A stretch of 64,000 bases of DNA. Origin: Mesostigma viride. Its lineage: Eukaryota; Streptophyta; Mesostigmatophyceae; Mesostigmatales; Mesostigmataceae. The DNA lies in contig RPFO01000225.1 in NCBI GenBank assembly GCA_009746045.1, positions 1,356,590-1,420,589 of the forward strand. Direction: 5' to 3'. Positions 60,010 through 64,000 of the stretch are shown here, piece after piece. Numbering within the stretch: the stretch's first letter is position 1; each line of letters opens with the position of its first letter. Under the pieces are notes generated by a model that was not told the origin of the DNA, searched no databases, and saw only the letters and a list, made by a program, of their open reading frames with translations. Position numbers and translations under genes: made by a program.

Positions 60010-61285
60010 GAAGCAGGACAAGGAGGACAAGTCTTCTCAGCGGTGCACCCGCTGTGGCATGAAGTACCACCTGCGGCCCACCTGCCGCAAGAACGTGGAC
60101 GAGCTGGGGCATTTGGACGTCCTGTGCCACAAGTGCCACGGGCCGCCCCACGGTGACCCCAAGGACTGCAAGCGGCCTCCTTACGGCAAGAAGTGTGAGT
60201 CTCCCTCTCATGCTGGCTTGAGTGTGCCTGCTTCACCTCTTTCATCTGCATGCCCCACTGTCAGAGCAGTGAGCAGTTCTGGAAAGGTGCTACAGCTGGT
60301 TTCAGAAGATTATGTCTCTAAACCAACCTTCACATCTATGGTTCCCAAGGTGTGCAGAGTGTCCCCAGCAGAGGATGCTCAGATCAGTTTTCAGGAGCTT
60401 GCTTTGCAGTTGCATTTCCTTTATGGGCATGAAGTGAGTGCAGAGGTGGTGGCAGCAGCAATAGGGGGGGCAGCACTCAGACGTGCATGCCAGGTGGTCA
60501 GATCCCACTGCCAGCATTGTCAGTTCAATGCACCCAAACCCCCTAAGTGGCATGTAGCTACCCCACCTAAGAGCAAGGGCAGGGTGGTAGGAGATGTCTT
60601 TCATATCAAAGGACAATCTTACTTGGCACTTAAAGATGCATGGTCAAGGTACACAACCATTGAACCATTACCTGGAATGGACAAGACACAGTTGCTCAGG
60701 GCTCTCTTGATTGCTCAGGCCAGGTACTACCCTGTGGAGGCATTGTTACTGGATCAGCAGTTCACGTGTCTTGCCAATGAACCAGGGTGTGAGGCTATTG
60801 ATCTGGCTGGGCTAGAAGATCATGAGAGGCAAGGCATTATTGAAAGGGCCATCAGGTCCATTAAAACCCTTGTAGCCAAAGAAGATGGCAATCTGCTGGC
60901 TGACAGTGGGTCATATGCTGACAGAGCTCTGTGGTCCACCAGGTTGTGCCAAGTCCTCAACAGGAGGCCACTCATGAAAACCCCACAAGGGGTGGTCATT
61001 ACACCAGATGGATTGCATGCAGGCATTTATCCACCTGAGGTACTAGCCCTATACAACGCACAGCGAGCACAGACAGCTAGCAGGTTAGCTGTCAAGGATG
61101 CAAAGCATCCACGTCCCACCTTCAGAGAAGGGGATCAGGTCCTATTCTACAAGGAGTCGGGACTAGGCAAGGTGGGTACCTGGCATGGGCCAGCCACCAT
61201 CCTAAAGTTTAACACCACTGGCAGGACAGTGTTAGTTAAACACAATGACACGGGAAAATTCACAGGTGTTCACCTCACAGGATGA
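59618..61285 (+). CDS. gag nucleocapsid and integrase, element 3
   Basis: 555 codons. Lys-Gly repeats (59833-59900) and a poly-Asn run coded by an AAC microsatellite (59925-60010) precede two knuckles: CTRCGMKYHLRPTC (60046) and CHKCHGPPHGDPKDC with five residues before its last Cys. Integrase follows: HHCC domain (LHFLYGHE to HCQHC), then the core with Asp in VVGDVFHIKG, Asp in LLLDQQFTC and Glu in GIIERAIRS, then a C-terminal domain (LFYKESGLGKVGTWHGPATI). The frame breaks at about 61258, where GKFTGVHL replaces the homologous VHKCSPHR. It inserts the cDNA copy in the nucleus. Confidence 0.85.
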
Positions 61286-62334
61286 AATTGTATTTTCCAA
61301 CTGTGTCAGACGTGGCAGAGGAGGAAGAGCTGTTGGCCGACAGCCCTGTACAGTTGCCTGGCATCCCAGCGTTGCCCAGTGAGTGGTTGTTTGGAACACC
61401 CACTGGTGAGTGTGAGAGCCACACCCACTGTGACACCCAGGTCACCCTTGATGATTGCAGGCAGTCACTGCAGGATTGGCCCCCTGCAGCAGAGGGTCAC
61501 ATTGGCAAAACAGGTGATCAGCAACCTATCACCTCTTCAAGTGTGAACATAGCTCAGCCACTAGCTGCACCTTCCAAACGCAGCCTAGCAGACGCTGTTC
61601 GCATTTTACAAGCAGCTCATAGAGCCAAAGCTCAAACTGCTGCAGGATCAGCTAAGGTGGGGAAGGTTGGGCAGAATGACAATAGCCCATTTATGGTTGC
61701 AGTGGACACACAAGCCCAGGTCAGCATTATCAGTGCCCTGGCTGTGCCCCATTTGCCTTTGGAACCTTCACCCTGGCACCATGTGGCTGATTTCTCAGGG
61801 CAGTCATCCCTCAAGGTATTAGGTCAGGTCATGTTGACTATACTCGGTATCCCCACTCCTTTTCAGGTCTTGGAAGGTTATAAAGGGAATGCTTTGTTGG
61901 GGGATCCTTTTCTCTGTTACCCTGGTGTCCTCATCTCCAGTGATAGACTATCCATCCAGGACATGGGTGGTGTTGATCTGAATCATTTCAAAATTTCTCT
62001 TGAAAAACTTCTTAACACCAACATTGCTTCTGTAAAATTTGCTACACCCAAGTATGCCCCAGGGCAAGAACCCTGTGTGGCAGACTTGGTTCACAACCAA
62101 AAACTTCATCCCAACTCATTTGGATTGGGCAAGCATGATGTGGCTAAAATGTCTCCTCTTTCTTATGAACAGATAGAGCAAGACTGTCGCACACACATAG
62201 GATTCCTAAAATGGGTGGAGGCCTTTAACAAGGCCAGGGAAGAATGGGTAGTGCCAGATCCTCTTAGTCCTTCTCATACTCCCCTGTCACACCTATTGAC
62301 AAAAAGCCTGCAGGGTGCAAGCACTTGCGCCTGA
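61282..62334 (+). CDS. linker and aspartic protease, element 3
   Basis: After the frameshift the product resumes as KLYFPTVSDVAEEEELLADS. A retropepsin follows: VAVDTQAQVSII with the catalytic Asp at 61705, VADFSGQSSLKVLGQVMLTI as flap, and ALLGDPFL as the second strand pair. DTQA replaces the usual DTGA; element 1 has DTNA. The domain lies between integrase and RT, not before integrase as in other Ty1/copia elements. The frame ends at 62334 where RT begins in another frame. Confidence 0.75.
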   Translation: MKLYFPTVSDVAEEEELLADSPVQLPGIPALPSEWLFGTPTGECESHTHCDTQVTLDDCRQSLQDWPPAAEGHIGKTGDQQPITSSSVNIAQPLAAPSKRSLADAVRILQAAHRAKAQTAAGSAKVGKVGQNDNSPFMVAVDTQAQVSIISALAVPHLPLEPSPWHHVADFSGQSSLKVLGQVMLTILGIPTPFQVLEGYKGNALLGDPFLCYPGVLISSDRLSIQDMGGVDLNHFKISLEKLLNTNIASVKFATPKYAPGQEPCVADLVHNQKLHPNSFGLGKHDVAKMSPLSYEQIEQDCRTHIGFLKWVEAFNKAREEWVVPDPLSPSHTPLSHLLTKSLQGASTCA

Positions 62335-62395
62335 AGTTTGTGTGTAAACATAAGCCAGCAGCAGATGGGTCAGTCATTTTCATGCTAGACCTTGT

Positions 62396-63700
62396 GTGAC
62401 AGAGTTCAAGGGCACCACTGATCTGACAGAGGCAGAGTTGTACACGCCAGGCATTCAGCAAACATCCCTAAAAATCTTGCTGTCTGTCTTTGTGGGTCAT
62501 CTCAATGATGGGGATGACTATGTATGTAAGGCTACAGACATTAAAAGGGCTTTCCTGAAAGGCTCACCTGAGATAGCACAACAAGTGTGGCATGGTCAGG
62601 TGTATGTAGTCTCCACTCCCAGAGTTTGGGCAAAACACATCCCTCAGCAGTACCTGAAAGCTAACATAGGTGTTGAAGGGCTGCAATCAGCTCCTCGCAT
62701 TTTCAGGATGTCAGCTCAGGCTGTGTTTGAAAAGCTAGGGGCTAGATATGATGACATAGACCCTTGCTTCTTTGTGGTCCCACACCCTCATGGCATTCTC
62801 ACCTTTGTGTGGCATGGGGATGATCAGCTGATTGCTGGGCCAAGGCGTGCTGTGGATGATTTTATTCAACAAGTGTCACAGCATTTTGAGATTGGCAAGC
62901 AAGTAGAGCTGGGCACCACTGCCATAAAATTTTGTGGCACAATGTTACAACTCCAGCAGCATCAAAACCAGTGGGTGTGTGCACTCTACTCTCCCAATGA
63001 TTACATGCACAGCTGCTTGGAGGTTTTGCAAACAAAAATCAAACCTGGAGCCTGTCCTACCATTAGAGGCAAGCTGGGGTGGTTGTGCTCAACGTGTGCA
63101 CCTCACCTGGCTGTGGTTAGCAGAGTTGATGATGATGTCTTGATGCAAGTAGGTCACAAAGCCATCACCAAAACTCTCCAGGAAGGCCCTCCCCTTATCT
63201 TGCACTCCTTGGATCTCCACAAAACCATTCACATCCAAGCTATGATGGATAGTTCCATGGAGTCCAGGCAGATTACCAAGTTGCAGGCAAGGGAGTCAGG
63301 CTTGTATTTTGTGCAGAATGATGATGCACCCTTGTCTCTCATTTCATGGTACAGCCGGTTGCATAGACGCAAGGCTGTCAGCAGCAATGCTGCTGAGTGC
63401 AGGGCAGTGGTGTCAGCAGTGCTTCATGCCAGGTACTTGAATCATGTGCTGGTTTGGTTGCAGATGCAAGCAGGCAGCAATGCTGGGGTGGTGGCACACT
63501 TGCTCACTGACAGTCAGTCAGTCCTCAGTTTCCTTGCTAACCCCTATGCTGTCCACACTGATCTTGACTGGGTGGTCCTGAAACAGGAGTCCACCTACTG
63601 GGAGTCCACCCGTCACGTGGAGGACAAACACAACGCTGCTGATGCACTCACTAAAGTGCCTCAGCAGGCAGCTGAACAATACAGCTGTTGTACCACTTGA
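62396..63700 (+). CDS. reverse transcriptase and RNase H, element 3
   Basis: Starts after a frameshift at about 62390. RT: Asp in ATDIKRAFLKG, and active loop HGDD at 62813-62824 (FVWHGDDQLIAG). RNase H: Asp in AMMDSSMESRQ, Glu in SSNAAECRAV, Asp in LLTDSQSVLSF and Asp in NAADALTK. The stop is at 63700. Sequence identity to element 1 is clear but modest, so the two represent separate subfamilies with the same layout. Confidence 0.85.
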   Translation: MTEFKGTTDLTEAELYTPGIQQTSLKILLSVFVGHLNDGDDYVCKATDIKRAFLKGSPEIAQQVWHGQVYVVSTPRVWAKHIPQQYLKANIGVEGLQSAPRIFRMSAQAVFEKLGARYDDIDPCFFVVPHPHGILTFVWHGDDQLIAGPRRAVDDFIQQVSQHFEIGKQVELGTTAIKFCGTMLQLQQHQNQWVCALYSPNDYMHSCLEVLQTKIKPGACPTIRGKLGWLCSTCAPHLAVVSRVDDDVLMQVGHKAITKTLQEGPPLILHSLDLHKTIHIQAMMDSSMESRQITKLQARESGLYFVQNDDAPLSLISWYSRLHRRKAVSSNAAECRAVVSAVLHARYLNHVLVWLQMQAGSNAGVVAHLLTDSQSVLSFLANPYAVHTDLDWVVLKQESTYWESTRHVEDKHNAADALTKVPQQAAEQYSCCTT

Positions 63701-64000
63701 TGAACCCCTATGGCAAGCAGGCAACCCTGCCCCATAGGGGGGACGCCTAGCAGGGTCCTGTTCACCAGGGCCGCCTAGGTCACCCAGTACCCCTTGGGCA
63801 GGTCCAAGGGGTAGGTTGTGGCTTCCAGCAAGGGGGGTTGGTTGGAGTCTGTTTTTCATACATCTGCGTGCCCTATGCCCAATAAAATCTGTTTTGATTT
63901 TTTCAACACCATGGAATTTCGTTATGCACACCTTCATAGGTGGGCATGGGATGTATCTCACACCTTTATTCACTAGGGCGTATGCCTTGGTGGAATGGCC
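63701..64000. other. 3' flank of element 3
   Basis: G-rich words (CATAGGGGGGACG, CAAGGGGGGTTGG) could serve as a polypurine tract. AATAAAA near 63881 resembles a poly(A) signal. No LTR matching the 5' leader is visible. Confidence 0.4.

Larger units (their letters stand above)
56907..63700 (+). mobile_element. copia-like element 3, all domains, frame-broken
   Basis: Domains in order: gag, two zinc knuckles, integrase, retropepsin, RT, RNase H. The 5' leader (56907-57286) ends with CCATCCAACTTGGACTG; the CTTGGA word parallels the end of the element 2 LTR-like repeat, so a primer site probably starts there. The 3' LTR was not found before the window edge, and the left boundary is approximate. 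At least five frameshifts are visible. Confidence 0.8.

Overview
The window is nuclear DNA from an intron-rich eukaryote. It holds one long spliced host gene, one nuclear-type tRNA gene, many microsatellites and minisatellites, and a dense, nested population of transposable elements. TTTAGGG telomere-type repeats lie inside an intron, and the host gene belongs to a family found mostly in ciliated or flagellated eukaryotes. A large-genome flagellated alga, perhaps of the green lineage, is the most economical guess (inference). Splicing is almost entirely GT-AG, which argues against a dinoflagellate.

Regions. 1-2171: 3' half of a Ty1/copia-like polyprotein running in from the left edge. 3106-4689: a LINE remnant and a small hypothetical gene broken by a 23-bp duplication. 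4855-10948: a 6.1-kb DNA transposon with 25-bp terminal inverted repeats, TA target duplication, subterminal repeats, a CENP-B/pogo-like DNA-binding gene, an acidic accessory gene and a secondary LINE insertion. 10970-12800: nested LINEs with readable target-site duplications. 13246-13796: two copies of a perfect ~154-bp palindrome. 13873-22140: a minus-strand LINE split by a copia-like element at about 16191-20908. 22560-24018: a LINE copy with an ORF1-like end, then little else. 24019-53987 (minus): a FAM184-type coiled-coil gene of 33 exons. 54505-54577 (minus): tRNA-Phe(GAA). 55000-56900: small retroelement fragments. 56907-63700: a third copia-like element with several frameshifts.

The FAM184 gene is the main host gene. 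Its exons splice in phase into 1,148 codons, about the length of animal FAM184A. Several introns carry tandem arrays of the exon's own splice junction (last exon bases plus the donor, or the acceptor plus first exon bases). Intron 5 holds a 52-bp satellite abutting interstitial telomeric repeats and a head-to-head telomeric palindrome.

The copia-like elements share an unusual domain order: gag, integrase, aspartic protease, reverse transcriptase, RNase H. The protease sits after the integrase rather than before it, with DTQA or DTNA in place of DTG and HGDD in place of YVDD. The LINE-derived copies end in a small CTCC(C)-CAAC-GG(G)AG hairpin and an AATT-rich tail, whether they carry an RT end or only an ORF1-like end.
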